Shown here: positions 1 to 8,144 of the stretch, piece by piece | How the letters are laid out: every line of letters starts with the position of its first letter | Position numbering within the stretch: position 1 is the stretch's first letter | NCBI RefSeq assembly: GCF_004345425.1 | Contig: NZ_SLVP01000001.1 | Location: forward strand, 1,302,001 to 1,366,000 | DNA: 64,000 nucleotides | From: Paenibacillus sp. BK033 | GTDB taxonomy: Bacteria > Bacillota > Bacilli > Paenibacillales > Paenibacillaceae | Reading direction: 5' to 3' | Made by a program: the position numbers and the translations under genes | The notes under the pieces: model-generated | Database searches by the model: none | Told to the model about the DNA's origin: nothing | The model's input: only the letters and a program-made list of their open reading frames with translations

Positions 1-815
1 AAGAAGAAGTCATGTCCGTCCTGCGCGAAGTGCTCTACGAGTTCCCGGTTCACGAAGTCAACGTGAATCTGCCAAGCTGGGTCATGGTGCTGAACGAAAA
101 CCACTGGCTGCGCAGCAACTACGAAAACTCCGTACGCGATACGGTAAAGGATATTCGCAGACTGAGAGACGTCGACCGCGTAGTCTCGCAGTTCTCCGAT
201 TATGATTTCATTGCCAGGGCCGGCCTCAGCGGCATGAACATGGGGCAAGGCGTAGCGGAGATCGATCTCTTCGCGCCGGATGAACTGTATGACCGCATCC
301 TGATGGAGGTGGTCGGAGTTGAAATCCGCGGCAAGGATCATCTGCTCCAGCTGATGCAGGAATTCTCGCATGCGAAGCGGGAATACGACCGGTTCGCGGA
401 AGCGCTCGAGATGGTTAAGGCTACCGGCTACGGGATTGCGGCGCCAACGCTTGCGGAGATGGCTCTGGATGAGCCGGAACTCATCCGTCAGGGCTCCCGC
501 TTTGGAGTAAGGCTGAAAGCGACTGCGCCTTCGATCCATATGATCCGCGTCGACGTAGAATCCGAATTCGCGCCGATTATCGGCTCGGAGAAGCAGACCG
601 AGGAGCTTGTCCGTTACTTAATGCAGGACTTCGAGGCAGATCCGATCAAGATCTGGGAGTCCGACATTTTCGGAAGATCGCTCCATTCCTTGGTTCGCGA
701 AGGCATCCAGGGCAAAATCGCGATGATGCCGGACAACGCGCGCTACAAGCTGCAGGAGACGCTCGGAAGAATCATTAACGAAGGTTCCGGAGGACTCATT
801 GCCATTATCCTTTAA
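1..815 (+). CDS. spoIVA: Stage IV sporulation protein A, C-terminal part (5' end outside window)
   Basis: SpoIVA is the ATPase that polymerises on the outer forespore membrane and forms the base layer on which the spore coat assembles. The reading frame is open from base 3, so the gene starts before the window. About 271 residues are present. They match the C-terminal half of the family closely: the stretch VNVNLPSWVMVL, the block GYGIAAP, the SRFGVRLKA segment and the highly conserved end GSGGLIAIIL, which is the membrane-anchoring tail. The N-terminal P-loop ATPase domain is not in view. In B. subtilis hbs follows spoIVA directly; here an ABC transporter operon lies between. A hairpin terminator follows. 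Confidence 0.95.
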   Translation, partial: EEVMSVLREVLYEFPVHEVNVNLPSWVMVLNENHWLRSNYENSVRDTVKDIRRLRDVDRVVSQFSDYDFIARAGLSGMNMGQGVAEIDLFAPDELYDRILMEVVGVEIRGKDHLLQLMQEFSHAKREYDRFAEALEMVKATGYGIAAPTLAEMALDEPELIRQGSRFGVRLKATAPSIHMIRVDVESEFAPIIGSEKQTEELVRYLMQDFEADPIKIWESDIFGRSLHSLVREGIQGKIAMMPDNARYKLQETLGRIINEGSGGLIAIIL

Positions 816-827
816 AGCTAGATTAAG

Positions 828-870
828 AGAACGGTTGAACCGGTATAACGCCGGATCAGCCGTTCTTTTT
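828..870 (+). terminator. Rho-independent terminator after spoIVA
   Basis: A 7-bp stem AGAACGG (828-834) with CCGTTCT (860-866) is followed by a T-run to 870. A small CCGG/CCGG pairing can form within the loop. The rest of the gap to 1118 is AT-rich and holds the promoter of the next operon, with no other gene seen. Confidence 0.75.
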
Positions 871-1032
871 GCGTTCTGCGGCATTCTGCCCGACGCTGTA
901 ACAAATTATTCATTGCAATTATTCGTTGTGGTTAATATAATGGCAATTGTTGAACGTTTCGATCTTTTTCGACATTATTATTCGTGTTTGTCGAGTGATT
1001 CCCATATTGTGAAAATAATACTTAAATTCCGA

Positions 1033-1060
1033 TTGACATACTTGGTAAAAATGATATGAT
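1033..1060 (+). promoter_or_regulatory. Sigma-A type promoter of the sugar ABC operon
   Basis: TTGACA at 1033-1038 and TATGAT at 1055-1060 are separated by 16 bp. Transcription would begin near 1067, leaving a leader of about 50 nt before the lipoprotein start at 1119. No operator could be assigned. Confidence 0.7.
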
Positions 1061-1118
1061 TACAAATAGATCATTTCATCTATCATTTTGGTTAGATAAA
1101 AAGGGAGAGAAGAAGAAC

Positions 1119-2243
1119 ATGAAAAAATGGGGTAAACTTTCATTGACGCTGCTTGTCGCAATCGTTCTTGTCATAGCATCGGCATGCGGCAACAGCAAGA
1201 ACAACAACAACTCCGCTAATTCCGAAGCTAGCAGCAACGCATCGGCTAACGCGTCGGAAGCGCCTACAGCATCGGGCAACAGCGAGCTTGACGCACTGAA
1301 AGGCAAGAAAGTAGCACTCGTTATGCAGTTCAACACAGGCACATTTTCTTCGCAATACGTAGAAGGCGTGAAAGAGCAAGTTGAGAAGTTCGGCGGCTCC
1401 GTTCAAGTTTTCGCTTCCGATAACGACCTGGCTAAAATGTCTTCCAACCTTGACGCTGCTGTCAACCAAGGCTTCGACGGTATCCTGATCGACCATGGAC
1501 AAGCCGGCGCTCTGGAACAAGGAATCAATAAAGCAAAAGAAAAAGGCATCAAAGTTGTCGTATTCGACGCAGACGTAAAAGTTGACGGCGTACCTGTTCT
1601 GCAACAGGACGACCAATCGATGGCGAACCTGACGCTTGAGCAGCTGGCTAAAGACGCTGGCGGCAAAGGCAACATCGTAAAAGTATGGGTAGCGGGCTTT
1701 GCTCCAATGGAACGCCGCCAAGTTGCTTATAAAGCATTCCAAGAGAAATATCCTGACATCAAAGAAATCGCGGCATTCGGTAACGCTAACAATCCTGCAA
1801 TGGACACGCAAGCGCAAATGGAAGCGATTCTGAAGCAATATCCGAACAAAGGCGACATTACGGCGGTATGGGCAGCTTGGGATGAATTCGCAAAAGGCGC
1901 TGCGCGCGCAATCCAGCAAGCAGGCCGTACGGAAATCAAAGTATACGGCATCGACATGAGCGACGAAGATCTTCAAATGATTCAAGACAAGAACAGCCCT
2001 TGGATTGCTTCGGCTGCCGTGGATCCGAAGGATATCGGACGCGTTCAAGTTCGTACGTTGTACAAAGAATTTAAAGGCGAGGCTAACGATCCGATTACTG
2101 TGCTCAACGCCGTATACGTAAGCCGCGACGAGCTGCCAGCCGAGCAAGTAAGCACGACTCAACTGTCCCAATATATCAAAGGCTGGGGAAGCAGCACGCA
2201 AAACTATGAAGACTGGATGAAAGAGCTGGAAGGTTCGAAATAA
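1119..2243 (+). CDS. Sugar-type ABC transporter substrate-binding lipoprotein
   Basis: A 374-residue type I periplasmic-binding-protein-fold receptor (ribose/galactose-binding-like, Peripla_BP_4 type) that would deliver a small ligand to the ATPase and permease encoded next. Residues 1-23 form a lipoprotein signal (charged MKKWGK, hydrophobic core, then IASAC with the cysteine as lipid anchor), followed by an Asn/Ser/Ala-rich linker to about residue 55. The body has the expected alternating pattern with GKKVALVMQ near its start and the hinge-region motif VYGIDMSD. The start at 1119 is chosen because GGGAGAGAAG lies just upstream and the lipoprotein signal begins there; an upstream in-frame ATG overlaps the promoter. 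The substrate cannot be read from sequence. Confidence 0.88.
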   Translation: MKKWGKLSLTLLVAIVLVIASACGNSKNNNNSANSEASSNASANASEAPTASGNSELDALKGKKVALVMQFNTGTFSSQYVEGVKEQVEKFGGSVQVFASDNDLAKMSSNLDAAVNQGFDGILIDHGQAGALEQGINKAKEKGIKVVVFDADVKVDGVPVLQQDDQSMANLTLEQLAKDAGGKGNIVKVWVAGFAPMERRQVAYKAFQEKYPDIKEIAAFGNANNPAMDTQAQMEAILKQYPNKGDITAVWAAWDEFAKGAARAIQQAGRTEIKVYGIDMSDEDLQMIQDKNSPWIASAAVDPKDIGRVQVRTLYKEFKGEANDPITVLNAVYVSRDELPAEQVSTTQLSQYIKGWGSSTQNYEDWMKELEGSK

Positions 2244-2263
2244 TCCAGGGGCAAAGGCTTAAT

Positions 2264-2300
2264 GCTTACGAAGCAAGAATTGCTTCGCAATTCTTTTTAG
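2264..2300 (+). repeat. Single copy of a hairpin repeat (family with the array at 11480-11642)
   Basis: The 37-nt segment starting GCTTACGAAGCAAG and ending TTCTTTTTAG differs at one base from the last copy of the tandem array near ndk. It can fold as AAGAATTGC-TTC-GCAATTCTT followed by a T-run, which looks like an intrinsic terminator, or alternatively as GAAGCAA-GAA-TTGCTTC; the two folds exclude each other. It sits between the binding-protein gene and the ATPase gene, only a few bases before the ATPase ribosome binding site. Such a position would fit partial termination or mRNA stabilisation giving more binding protein than ATPase; that role is inferred. Confidence 0.8.
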
Positions 2301-2317
2301 CTGGAGAGGTGCACAAC

Positions 2318-3832
2318 ATGAGTGTTGCAAAGCAATTGCAAATGAAGGGGATCCGGAAAGCTTTTTCCGGCGTCCCCGCCCTCCGCGACGTCGAATTTAA
2401 CCTGCTAAGCGGCGAGGTTCACGCGCTTCTTGGCGCCAACGGCGCCGGCAAAAGTACCCTGATGAAGATTTTATCGGGTGCTTACGGCCAGGACGAAGGC
2501 GCGGTTACAATCGACGGGCGGCAAGTTCATATCGGTTCACCTGGGGATGCCAAACAATTGGGCATCCATTGCGTTTATCAGGAAGTTGACACCGCTCTGG
2601 TGCCGCAGCTGAGCGTGGCGGAGAATGTTATGCTCGACAGCATTTCCAGCAAAGGCAGCAGCCTGTGGCTGAACTGGCGCAAGCTGGAGAAGCAGGCGGA
2701 AGCAACGCTGGCGCGGCTTGGCGCATCGATTCCGGTCAAGAAGAAGGCAGGAGAGCTGACGCTCGCCGAGAAGCAGCTTGTGCTTATTGCCAGACTGCTG
2801 ACGGAGAAAGCAAAATACGTTATTTTTGACGAACCGACCGCACCGCTGAGCCTTGAAGAAGCGGAGCGGTTATTCCGTGTTATCGGACAGCTGAAGGAAG
2901 AAGGGATTGGAATCGTCTTTATTTCCCACCGGCTTCCGGAAGTATTCCAGCTCTGCGATCGCATTACGGTTATGCGCGACGGTGAGCGGGTGTTGACCGA
3001 GTCTACCTCTTCGTTAACGATTGACGACGTCGTGCAAGCTATGCTCGGCCGTGTATTCGAGGAGGAGTTCCCGAAAACGGAGGTTCCGATCGGCGAGCCG
3101 CTGCTTGAGGTGTCAGGAGTTACGCGCGGCCATCATGTCCGCAATGTAAGCTTTAATGCCCGCAGCGGTGAAGTTGTGGCCATTGTTGGACTGGTCGGAG
3201 CCGGCAAAACGGAGCTGTCGAGAGTGTTGTTTGGCGCCGATAAGGCAGATAAGGGTCATGTGACCATCGCGAGGAAAGCGATTAACAACAGCGAACCGGC
3301 GGATGCCATAGCTGGCGGCATTGTGCTGGTCCCGGAGGAACGGCGGAAGCAGGGGATTCTTGTAGGAGAATCGGTGCAGAACAACTTAAGCCTGCCGATT
3401 CTGAAGCTGCTGACGAGAAGCGGCTTCCTGTCCGGGAGGAAAGAGTCGAATAACGCAGCCGCGATTATCGGTAAGCTTGGCATCAAGACCTCTTCTCCCA
3501 ATCAGAAAACCGGTCAGCTCAGCGGTGGCAACCAACAAAAGGTATCCATCGGAAAATGGCTTCCCACCGGCGCGGAGGTGTACCTGTTCGATGAGCCGAC
3601 GAAAGGCGTGGATATCGGCGCAAAAAGCGATATTTTCCGCATTATCGGGTCGCTTGCCGAGCAAGGGAAGGCAATTGTTTACTTAACATGTGAATTTGCG
3701 GAAGCGATGGGCATCGCAGACCGGATTCTCGTCATGTGCGACGGAGCACTTGTGAAGGAATTTGGCCGGGGCGAAGCCACGCAGGAGCTGCTGATGCTTT
3801 ATGCAAGCGGCGGCAAGGAGGAGCAGGCATGA
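2318..3832 (+). CDS. Sugar ABC transporter ATP-binding protein (two cassettes, RbsA/MglA type)
   Basis: A 504-residue double-cassette ATPase of the carbohydrate uptake CUT2 family that powers import through the neighbouring permease. The first cassette has Walker A GANGAGKST (about residues 39-47) and Walker B VIFDEPTAPL, but its signature is degenerate (LTLAEKQ instead of LSGGQ). The second has a Walker A variant GLVGAGKTEL, a canonical LSGGNQQ signature and Walker B YLFDEPTKGVD. This asymmetry is normal for RbsA-like proteins. The start at 2318 follows GGAGAGG; an earlier GTG at 2309 would lie inside the ribosome binding site. The stop codon overlaps the permease start (ATGA), indicating translational coupling. 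Confidence 0.93.
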   Translation: MSVAKQLQMKGIRKAFSGVPALRDVEFNLLSGEVHALLGANGAGKSTLMKILSGAYGQDEGAVTIDGRQVHIGSPGDAKQLGIHCVYQEVDTALVPQLSVAENVMLDSISSKGSSLWLNWRKLEKQAEATLARLGASIPVKKKAGELTLAEKQLVLIARLLTEKAKYVIFDEPTAPLSLEEAERLFRVIGQLKEEGIGIVFISHRLPEVFQLCDRITVMRDGERVLTESTSSLTIDDVVQAMLGRVFEEEFPKTEVPIGEPLLEVSGVTRGHHVRNVSFNARSGEVVAIVGLVGAGKTELSRVLFGADKADKGHVTIARKAINNSEPADAIAGGIVLVPEERRKQGILVGESVQNNLSLPILKLLTRSGFLSGRKESNNAAAIIGKLGIKTSSPNQKTGQLSGGNQQKVSIGKWLPTGAEVYLFDEPTKGVDIGAKSDIFRIIGSLAEQGKAIVYLTCEFAEAMGIADRILVMCDGALVKEFGRGEATQELLMLYASGGKEEQA

Positions 3833-4818
3833 GAGAGAAGTCACTAGATTTCATTTTTAAATTCGGATCGCTACTTGTTATTGCCTTAGTCATCCTATTC
3901 TTCTCGATGTGGGATGAGCATTTCTTTACGTACGCTAACTTGTCGGATATTTTGCGGTCGATTTCGATTACGACCTTTGTTGCGATCGGCGTAACCTTCT
4001 CTCTGACGGTTGACGGCTTCGACTTGTCGGTAGGCTCGACCGTATCGTTAACGACGGTTGTAACGGCCGCCTTTATGGTCTGGTATGAACAGCCGGTTGT
4101 CGTTGTTATCGTTGTTGCGCTGTTGATTGGCGCTTTGGTAGGTCTGCTCAATGCGCTTCTGATCGTCAAAATCCGTATTCCGGACATGCTGGCGACATTG
4201 GCGGTTATGTACATTGTAGGCGGTATTCATAAGACTTATACGAAAGGCTATTCGATCTACAACAATATGCCTATGCCTGACGGTTCCACGGCACCGGGCA
4301 AGTTCAGCGAGTCGTTTCTGTGGCTTGGCCAAGGCAAGCTGCTTGGCATCCCGGTTCCGGTTGTGCTGATGGTTATTGCGGTGATCGCCGTTCACCTGTT
4401 CTTCAAATACACCCGCTGGGGACGCCAGATGTATACAACGGGCGGCAACGAAGAAGCTGCGCGGCTGTCAGGCGTTCGGGTGCGCCGTATCCGTACGTTT
4501 GCTTATATCGCATCCGGTATTTTTGCGGCCATCGGAGGCATTCTGTACGCGGCGCGCGTCGGCACAGGCCAGATCGATGCCGGCGCTCCGATGATGATGG
4601 AATCGGTAGCGGCCGTCTTTATCGGTTATTCCGTGCTTGGGGCGGGCCGTCCCAATGTAATCGGTACGTTCTTCGGCGCGATCCTTATCGGCGTGCTTCT
4701 GAACGGCATGACGATGATGAAGGTGCAGTACTATGCCAACGACATTGTCAAAGGCGTAGTTCTTGTTCTTGCGCTTGCCGTAACCTTCATTCATTTGTCA
4801 AGAAGACGCAGCGGTTAA
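3829..4818 (+). CDS. Sugar ABC transporter permease (RbsC type)
   Basis: A 329-residue integral membrane protein of the branched-chain/ribose permease superfamily (BPD_transp_2), forming the channel for the ligand bound by the upstream lipoprotein. It has about eight to ten hydrophobic segments and the family loop NEEAARLSGVRVRRI near residue 220, where it would contact the ATPase. The conserved DGFDLSVGST segment near residue 65 is typical of RbsC-like permeases. The start at 3829 overlaps the ATPase stop. No clear terminator follows. The three genes appear to be an independent uptake operon placed between spoIVA and hbs. Confidence 0.9.
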   Translation: MREKSLDFIFKFGSLLVIALVILFFSMWDEHFFTYANLSDILRSISITTFVAIGVTFSLTVDGFDLSVGSTVSLTTVVTAAFMVWYEQPVVVVIVVALLIGALVGLLNALLIVKIRIPDMLATLAVMYIVGGIHKTYTKGYSIYNNMPMPDGSTAPGKFSESFLWLGQGKLLGIPVPVVLMVIAVIAVHLFFKYTRWGRQMYTTGGNEEAARLSGVRVRRIRTFAYIASGIFAAIGGILYAARVGTGQIDAGAPMMMESVAAVFIGYSVLGAGRPNVIGTFFGAILIGVLLNGMTMMKVQYYANDIVKGVVLVLALAVTFIHLSRRRSG

Positions 4819-4982
4819 AATGAAATATTGATGAAAGTACGCAGAACCTCTATAGGCTACTTGAAATTGGAAATCGGCTGTATTACTATAAGTTTGTTTG
4901 AGGTCGAGGTATATTTTTCAAGTTTTCAGTAAATAAGAGGGATAAGATGACTCTTCATTTGCCTTTAGGGGAGGTGAAACAA

Positions 4983-5258
4983 ATGAACAAAACCGATTTG
5001 ATTAACAAAGTGGCTGAACTGTCCGATCTGTCGAAGAAGGATGCAACGAAAGCGGTTGATGCCGTATTCGAAGCCATCTCCGATGCCCTTCAAAGCGGAG
5101 ACAAAGTGCAACTGGTTGGCTTCGGTAACTTTGAAGTTCGCGAACGCCAAGCCCGTAAAGGACGCAATCCGCAAACAGGCGAAGAGATTGATATCGCTGC
5201 AAGCAAAATGCCTGCTTTCAAGCCTGGTAAATCTCTTAAAGACCTCGTTTCCAATTAA
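4983..5258 (+). CDS. hbs: DNA-binding protein HU
   Basis: A 91-residue histone-like protein that binds and bends DNA as a dimer and compacts the nucleoid. Family features are [12 protein letters not shown] at the N terminus, the [10 protein letters not shown] beta strand and the DNA-clasping arm [12 protein letters not shown]. Length matches B. subtilis HBsu. The start at 4983 follows a strong GGGGAGGTG; an upstream in-frame ATG at 4947 would add 12 residues not found in the family. The 164-nt gap upstream has TTGAAA (4861) with TACTAT (4884) as a weak promoter candidate. A strong terminator follows. In B. subtilis the next gene is folE; here it is mtrB. Confidence 0.95.
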   Translation: MNKTDLINKVAELSDLSKKDATKAVDAVFEAISDALQSGDKVQLVGFGNFEVRERQARKGRNPQTGEEIDIAASKMPAFKPGKSLKDLVSN

Positions 5259-5270
5259 TTGCTTTTGTAT

Positions 5271-5309
5271 AGCGCCCGGACGCCAACGCGTTCGGGCGCT
5301 TTCGTTTTT
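5271..5309 (+). terminator. Strong intrinsic terminator after hbs
   Basis: A 13-bp stem, AGCGCCCGGACGC (5271-5283) with GCGTTCGGGCGCT (5288-5300; one G-T pair), has a 4-nt loop and is followed by a T-rich tail to 5309. Confidence 0.9.
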
Positions 5310-5325
5310 GACCAGCTGCCAAGTC

Positions 5326-5355
5326 TTGCATGTCGAAGCCGGTCTATAGTATAAT
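5326..5355 (+). promoter_or_regulatory. Candidate promoter of mtrB
   Basis: TTGCAT (5326-5331) and a perfect TATAAT (5350-5355) are 18 bp apart. The transcript would carry a leader of about 120 nt before mtrB. mtrB would therefore be expressed independently of hbs. Confidence 0.6.
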
Positions 5356-5484
5356 CGAGCCCAGCAATAGGATGCTAGAGCAGACGAAGGCGCTGCACGG
5401 CAAATGCTTTTTCGAAGCAATGAAGTCCTCACAATAAGCCAGAACATGGCAAATTGAGTGATGATTCATTTTAGGAGGGTTAAG

Positions 5485-5706
5485 ATGGAGCCGAATCAAG
5501 GCGATTACATCGTTATCAAAGCGAAGGATCAGGGCGTTCAGGTGATCGGCCTCACGCGTGGTCAGGATACCAAGTTCCATCATACGGAGAAGCTGGACAA
5601 GAATGAAATCTTGATCGTTCAATTTACGGATCATACATCGGCAGTTAAAATCCGCGGCAAAGCTTCCGTCATGACCAAGCACGGTACGGTGGATACAGAC
5701 CAGTAA
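5485..5706 (+). CDS. mtrB: trp RNA-binding attenuation protein TRAP
   Basis: A 73-residue RNA-binding regulator. TRAP forms an 11-subunit ring that, when loaded with tryptophan, wraps RNA carrying eleven NAG triplets and blocks trp expression. The sequence shows the family core: GDYIVIKAK, the strand [10 protein letters not shown], the tryptophan-pocket region HHTEKLD and the RNA-contact strand [13 protein letters not shown]. Length is close to the 75 residues of B. subtilis MtrB. The start at 5485 follows AGGAGGG; an earlier ATG at 5458 lies upstream of that site. The expected target is about 9 kb downstream in this window (14939-14995). folE (mtrA), its usual B. subtilis operon partner, is absent here. 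Confidence 0.95.
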   Translation: MEPNQGDYIVIKAKDQGVQVIGLTRGQDTKFHHTEKLDKNEILIVQFTDHTSAVKIRGKASVMTKHGTVDTDQ

Positions 5707-5722
5707 TAGAATTGTTCGGACA

Positions 5723-5761
5723 AGCTCCCTCACGCAGAAAATGCGTGCCGGGAGTTTTTTT
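5723..5761 (+). terminator. Intrinsic terminator after mtrB
   Basis: A two-part stem: CTCCC with GGGAG and CACGCA (5731-5736) with TGCGTG (5742-5747), followed by seven Ts ending at 5761. Confidence 0.88.
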
Positions 5762-5844
5762 GTGCATAGCTTGGCAGCATCGGTTGTAAAATGGGGTATA
5801 GGGGATTTTTAGTGCGTTTACTAGAGCGGAGGGAGGATTCCGTT

Positions 5845-6402
5845 ATGCGAAAGGCATATTTGACGTCGCTTGGCGCGGCGCTTGCGGTAACGGCGGTAAT
5901 CGGCCTAATGCCTCATTCCGGAATTGGTCCGGAGAGGGGAAGAGGCGAGGTGGCCGTCTTTCATCCCTCCGAGATGAAAAGGCTGACAAGCCGTAATCTG
6001 GTTGATGCCATCGTCAGCCTGCAGTTGACGGGAAGAGTAGGCAAAGTACAGTGGACCCAGGCGGTGCTGACGGTTGAAATGCGGGCCGACGACGAGAAGC
6101 AGACCGACCGTTGGTATAAAGATATGGAGAAGCTGATCCGGCTTTCATTCACGCAAACGGAAAACGTGAACCGGCTGCTGATCCGCTATGTCGACGCCAA
6201 AGCGGGCGGTCAGCTGCTGTTTGCGGCCGATGTCCGGAGGACCGACAATTGGCTTGGAGAGAATTTTAACGAAATAAGCGACGCCGATCCGCTTCATGAC
6301 GAGCTGTGGAGGAAGCGACTGAGAATCGCGTATACCTCCCTGCTGGAAGACAGGCTGGGACCAATTGATACCTATTCTACCTCGCCCCTTCCATCTTCCT
6401 GA
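5845..6402 (+). CDS. Unrecognised secreted or membrane-anchored protein
   Basis: A 185-residue protein I do not recognise. Residues 3-22 form one hydrophobic segment (YLTSLGAALAVTAVIGLMP), either an uncleaved anchor or a signal peptide; the remainder is hydrophilic with several charged helices and no cysteine or catalytic motif that I can name. The start at 5845 follows GGAGGGAGGA; an upstream ATG at 5791 lacks such a site. It lies alone between the mtrB terminator and the hepS promoter, on the same strand. Its position in an otherwise conserved block suggests a lineage-restricted gene. Function unknown. Confidence 0.7.
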   Translation: MRKAYLTSLGAALAVTAVIGLMPHSGIGPERGRGEVAVFHPSEMKRLTSRNLVDAIVSLQLTGRVGKVQWTQAVLTVEMRADDEKQTDRWYKDMEKLIRLSFTQTENVNRLLIRYVDAKAGGQLLFAADVRRTDNWLGENFNEISDADPLHDELWRKRLRIAYTSLLEDRLGPIDTYSTSPLPSS

Positions 6403-6472
6403 CGGAGTTGTAGCTAAATAATGAACAATTTGACCTTGGAAGCTTGTTTCGTATGCTCATGACCTAAAGTTG

Positions 6473-6481
6473 TGCTATAAT
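6473..6481 (+). promoter_or_regulatory. Extended -10 promoter ahead of hepS
   Basis: TGCTATAAT gives a TGn extension directly before a perfect TATAAT at 6476-6481. No convincing -35 box is present, which is common for extended -10 promoters. It lies about 45 bp upstream of hepS. Confidence 0.55.
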
Positions 6482-6525
6482 AGTTTAGATTATTTAGCGG
6501 CAATATCTGTTCGGAGGCTTACCCC

Positions 6526-7377
6526 ATGAAACCTTATCGTATCAACGAACTCGCATCCAAGTATGTCGAGTATGACATGATTCAAACTTACACCGAGCTG
6601 CCTGCTTTTCCCGACCCGAGGCTAAGGCTGCTTCATGCCGTGTTGAGCGAGCATGAAACCCTGGAGCCCAATAGCGAGCTCTACTCGCTGGTGGTATCGC
6701 TGGTACAGCTGGGAATGGATACGCATGACCTGATAGACACGGAGGAAACCCGGCGCTCTGAGAGCGAGATGAGGTCGAGGCAGCTGAAGGTACTGGCCGG
6801 CGATTATTTCAGCAGCCGTTTCTATCAGCTTTTGTCTCAAGCCGGGCACATCGGCATGGTATCCAAGATCAGCGCTGCGGTATGCGAAGTTAACCGATTG
6901 AAGATGGATCTTTATACGAAGATGCAGCAATCGCAGCTCAAGGCTGAAGAGTATTTGAACAAGCTGACGGAGCTGAAGAGCGAGATGTTCCAGTTTTTCA
7001 GCGGAATGATGGAAGGCGCGTTCGTAAAGCTATGGCCTGAAATGCTGGAGGATGTGAGCCGTTGCGAGACGGTTTTGGATGAAATGAATCGTTTTGATTC
7101 ACCATCCCGGTTTTATCAAAGCTGGGCTTATTGGCATGTCATGCAGGAAGGCACGCCGGAAGAACAGCAAAGCCTATCCCGGAAGACGGAGCATTCCTTT
7201 ATTTACGATCTGCGGGGCAAATACGAGCTTCAAGGAAGACTGGTCTCCAAGCTGAAGGCTGCTGCGGACAATCTCCGCAGTACGGCAGCAAAGCTGGAGT
7301 CCGACCAGCTGAAGAATGTGATTCAGGAATTGGCGGATTCCTTCCTGGAGAAGATGGCAGCCCATAGCAGGGCTTAA
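6526..7377 (+). CDS. hepS: Heptaprenyl diphosphate synthase component I
   Basis: A 283-residue regulatory subunit that pairs with HepT to make the C35 prenyl chain of menaquinone-7. The family (HEPPP_synt_1) lacks Asp-rich catalytic motifs, as here. It is recognisable from the N-terminal helix region ending with LVQLGMDTHDLID and from the LKVLAGDYFSSRFYQLLS segment, which corresponds to the second helix pair of trans-prenyltransferases. It heads an operon with menG and, four genes further on, hepT, its expected partner. The separation of the two subunits by extra quinone genes is a variation on the B. subtilis hepS-menG-hepT order. Confidence 0.9.
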   Translation: MKPYRINELASKYVEYDMIQTYTELPAFPDPRLRLLHAVLSEHETLEPNSELYSLVVSLVQLGMDTHDLIDTEETRRSESEMRSRQLKVLAGDYFSSRFYQLLSQAGHIGMVSKISAAVCEVNRLKMDLYTKMQQSQLKAEEYLNKLTELKSEMFQFFSGMMEGAFVKLWPEMLEDVSRCETVLDEMNRFDSPSRFYQSWAYWHVMQEGTPEEQQSLSRKTEHSFIYDLRGKYELQGRLVSKLKAAADNLRSTAAKLESDQLKNVIQELADSFLEKMAAHSRA

Positions 7378-7397
7378 CGAAACGAGGGATAACACAG

Positions 7398-8144
7398 ATG
7401 AATGCAAACACAAGCTCTGAATCAAGTTCAGGCTCCAGCTCGAAAGAACATGTGCATGCGCTTTTCGAGAACATAGCTCCCAAATACGATATGATGAACG
7501 ATCTGCTCAGCTTCCGCAGGCATAAGGCTTGGCGGAAGTTTACGATGCGCAAGATGAGCGTGCGGCAGGGGCAGACGGCGCTCGATTTGTGCTGCGGTAC
7601 ATGCGACTGGACGATAGCGCTTGCGAAAGCGAGCGGTACCGGACAAATTACGGGTCTCGACTTCAGCCAGAACATGCTGGACGTTGGTGCCGTCAAGGTG
7701 AAGGGTGAAGGCCTGAATGAGCAGGTTACGCTTGTACAGGGCAACGCAATGGAGCTGCCTTTTGCCGACAACTCCTTTGATTTCGTTACGATTGGCTTTG
7801 GTCTACGCAACGTTCCGGATTATCTGCAGGTGCTGAAGGAAATGGAACGGGTTGTGAAGCCTGGCGGCAAGGTGGTATGCCTCGAGCTGTCGAAGCCGTT
7901 GTGGCAGCCGTTCAAGGGAATGTATTACTTATACTTCGAACGGATGCTGCCGATGATCGGCAAATGGGTGGCGAAGCGCTTTGACGAATACAAGTGGCTT
8001 CCGGATTCCCTGAAGCTTTTCCCTGACGCCAACCAGTTATCCGAACTATTTCGGCAAGCCGGACTCCGTGAAGTACAAGCCTATCCGCTGACCGGAGGAA
8101 TCGCCGCGCTTCACATCGGTACAAAGGAGAAATCGCAGCAATGA
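7398..8144 (+). CDS. menG: Demethylmenaquinone methyltransferase
   Basis: A 248-residue SAM-dependent C-methyltransferase (UbiE/MenG family) catalysing the last step of menaquinone synthesis. Seen motifs are FENIAPKYDMMND near the N terminus, the SAM-binding LDLCCGTCDWTIALA (about residues 62-76) and the post-core TIGFGLRNVPD with LEMERV-type helix following, all characteristic. A Ser-rich N-terminal extension of about 15 residues precedes the conserved part. It starts 20 bp after hepS, and its stop overlaps the next start (ATGA). Menaquinone made from either the classical or the futalosine route needs this methylation. Confidence 0.93.
   Translation: MNANTSSESSSGSSSKEHVHALFENIAPKYDMMNDLLSFRRHKAWRKFTMRKMSVRQGQTALDLCCGTCDWTIALAKASGTGQITGLDFSQNMLDVGAVKVKGEGLNEQVTLVQGNAMELPFADNSFDFVTIGFGLRNVPDYLQVLKEMERVVKPGGKVVCLELSKPLWQPFKGMYYLYFERMLPMIGKWVAKRFDEYKWLPDSLKLFPDANQLSELFRQAGLREVQAYPLTGGIAALHIGTKEKSQQ

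Noticed and set aside
1140..2201. 353-codon minus-strand frame opposite the binding-protein gene
   Set aside because: A shadow frame; the plus strand encodes a clear lipoprotein with signal sequence and ribosome binding site.
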